Shown piece by piece: positions 23,945-25,187 of a stretch of 25,187 nucleotides of DNA; position 1 is the first letter of the stretch, and the number at the start of each line of letters is the position of its first letter. Made by a program: the position numbers and the translations under genes. The notes under the pieces are model-generated. The model was not told the origin of the DNA, made no database searches, and saw only the letters and a program-made list of their open reading frames with translations. Source of the DNA: a virus. Where the stretch lies: positions 1 through 25,187 of the IMG/VR virus record IMGVR_UViG_3300014838_000586. One strand, given 5' to 3'.

Positions 23945-24582
23945 TACGTCACGCTCCCGAACATGATCGCCTTTACGTGCCCGACTTTAATGCCGGTGTG
24001 GATGTGTACGGGGAAACCCGCCTGCCGGGCTCTCATCGCAAAGCTGAGATCCTCACCGATCACCCGCCGGTTTACCACCTGCTCGCGGAACCAGCACTGA
24101 TCACCCTGGTTGTCATCGCGGATCTTTTCCAGGACGCTGCGGTGAACCAGCAGGCAGCCCGCTCCCGTCCCTCCCACCTCGATCAGCTTGTTGTCCTCGA
24201 AGTCCCGCGGGGTGTTGAAAGTGCCCTCGTCGGCGAGGTTGTCCTGGTAGATGGTCGCTACCCGGTGGCCGTCCATGATGGTGTAGTACAGCGCGCTGAC
24301 GATGGGCCGGGAAACAGGGTCGGCCGCCTCGATCAGCTGGTCAATGCAGTCCTGGGAGAAAACGATGTCGGTGTCCAGGCACCACAGCCACTCTTCCTGA
24401 CCCCTGTCCAGGAACCTCTGCACCAGGTTGTTGCGTGCCAGGGCGATCAGCGGGCCCGCGGAAGAGTTGGACATGTTGCCGATCAGCGGGTTCGCGATGA
24501 CGTTCATCACCGAGATCATGAACTCCACCCTCACGGTCCCCGAGTGGATGAACCCCAGTGAGACGCTGTGTTCACTACCCAT
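23944..24582 (-). CDS. Family 2-like (GT-A) glycosyltransferase inside the tail operon
   Basis: 212 residues. Features in order: ALARNNLVQRFLDRGQEEWL, the DxD motif CLDTDIVF (Asp70, Asp72) that binds metal and sugar nucleotide, a Tyr-rich acceptor region (SALYYTIMDGHRVATIY), GGTGAGCLLVHRSVLE, and the late IGEDLSFAMRARQAGFPVHIH with Glu177/Asp178 as likely catalytic base. This is the order expected for GT-A enzymes of the GT2 type. There is no membrane segment, so it should act in the cytoplasm. The ATG overlaps the upstream stop by 8 bases and has GGGGAG nearby, so it is expressed with the tail genes. Donor and acceptor are unknown; glycosylation of a tail protein is the simplest reading. Confidence 0.82.
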   Translation of the reverse strand: MGSEHSVSLGFIHSGTVRVEFMISVMNVIANPLIGNMSNSSAGPLIALARNNLVQRFLDRGQEEWLWCLDTDIVFSQDCIDQLIEAADPVSRPIVSALYYTIMDGHRVATIYQDNLADEGTFNTPRDFEDNKLIEVGGTGAGCLLVHRSVLEKIRDDNQGDQCWFREQVVNRRVIGEDLSFAMRARQAGFPVHIHTGIKVGHVKAIMFGSVT

Positions 24583-25049
24583 TTGCGCTACTCCCCTGAA
24601 CCCACATGTCGTTCACCATCACTGGCAGCGAGATCGTCATTATCCGCATGATTTTACGGTCGATCTCCACGTACCCGGCTTGGGCGTTCAATGGCGTTCC
24701 CGACATCCCCAGCAAGTCAACTGCCCGCACGCCGCCGTCGCCGCCGAAATCAAAGTCACCGGAATACGCACCGATCAGCGCCGACGTGGCGGCCAGGACG
24801 TTCGGGTCAATAGCGTCGTACGGCTGGGACAGGAAGCTGGTGTAAATCCGCACGTGGAGCAGGAGTACGCCGCTCGTTATCGCCAGGCCAGACCCGTACG
24901 GCCGGATCGACTGCACCCACACTGCCGCGGACACACCGTTCCCGGGCGCGTTTTTCGGCTCGTGGCCAAGCACGCTGTCGAAGTAGCCCAGGGTGGCGGC
25001 GTGACTAACTATCTTGTCGAAGATGGTGCTGATGGCGGCTTCGTTGAAA

Positions 25050-25072
<23 letters not shown>
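24575..25072 (-). CDS. Tail terminator/neck-like protein
   Basis: 165 residues. Position (first in the tail module, just before the major tail protein region), size and a mixed alpha/beta pattern (ISTIFDKIVSHAATLGYFDS, then strands SAAVWVQSIRP and SGVLLLHVRIY, late IDRKIMRIMTISLPVMV) fit phage tail terminator or tail completion proteins. Those cap the tube and join it to the neck. No catalytic residues are expected. GGAGGTGGTGA lies upstream of the ATG at 25072 with good spacing; an ATG two codons in is an alternative. It overlaps the (EP)n-tailed upstream gene by 23 bases. Confidence 0.6.

Positions 25073-25187
<115 letters not shown>

Overview
The window is high-GC, densely coding DNA with actinobacterial codon usage and actinobacteriophage-type protein families. 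It holds two gene blocks that converge on each other. The host is inferred to be a high-GC actinobacterium (Streptomyces-like or a soil relative); nothing in the window fixes the genus.

Left block (1-5722, plus strand) is a conjugation/DNA-transfer operon with start and stop codons overlapping at nearly every junction. It holds the 3' end of a protein with a C-terminal helix-turn-helix, an FtsK/SpoIIIE-type DNA translocase with its own C-terminal DNA-binding domain, a polytopic VirB6/TrbL-like membrane protein, a membrane-anchored two-domain wall hydrolase (tail-lysozyme-like plus NlpC/P60), a 63-residue unknown, and a membrane-anchored HNH nuclease. Together they would pump DNA, form the membrane channel and open the cell wall.

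Right block (25187-5719, minus strand) is a siphovirus tail operon in canonical order: (EP)n-tailed partial protein, tail terminator-like protein, glycosyltransferase, major tail protein, conserved unknown, second tail-tube-like protein, tail assembly chaperone pair with a -1 frameshift site, a long tape measure protein with NlpC/P60 and lytic transglycosylase domains, then five tip/fibre genes. These tip genes carry GH16, GH26 and GH25 glycosidase domains and a glutamic-peptidase (G1/eqolisin-like) fold, so the tail appears armed with six different envelope- or polymer-degrading modules. The baseplate hub, normally one polypeptide in actinophages as I recall the family, is divided between two genes, with the break inside a glycine-rich loop.

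The two blocks meet tail to tail and their stop codons share four bases (5719-5722), with no intergenic space and no terminator I can see. This suggests one compact replicon such as a phage-plasmid, or a prophage recombined with a conjugative element. No integrase, replication, head, holin or tRNA gene is visible. No stretch longer than about 100 bases lacks a gene. Both window edges fall inside tandem repeats (30-nt at the left, 6-nt at the right), as expected for a contig broken at repeats.
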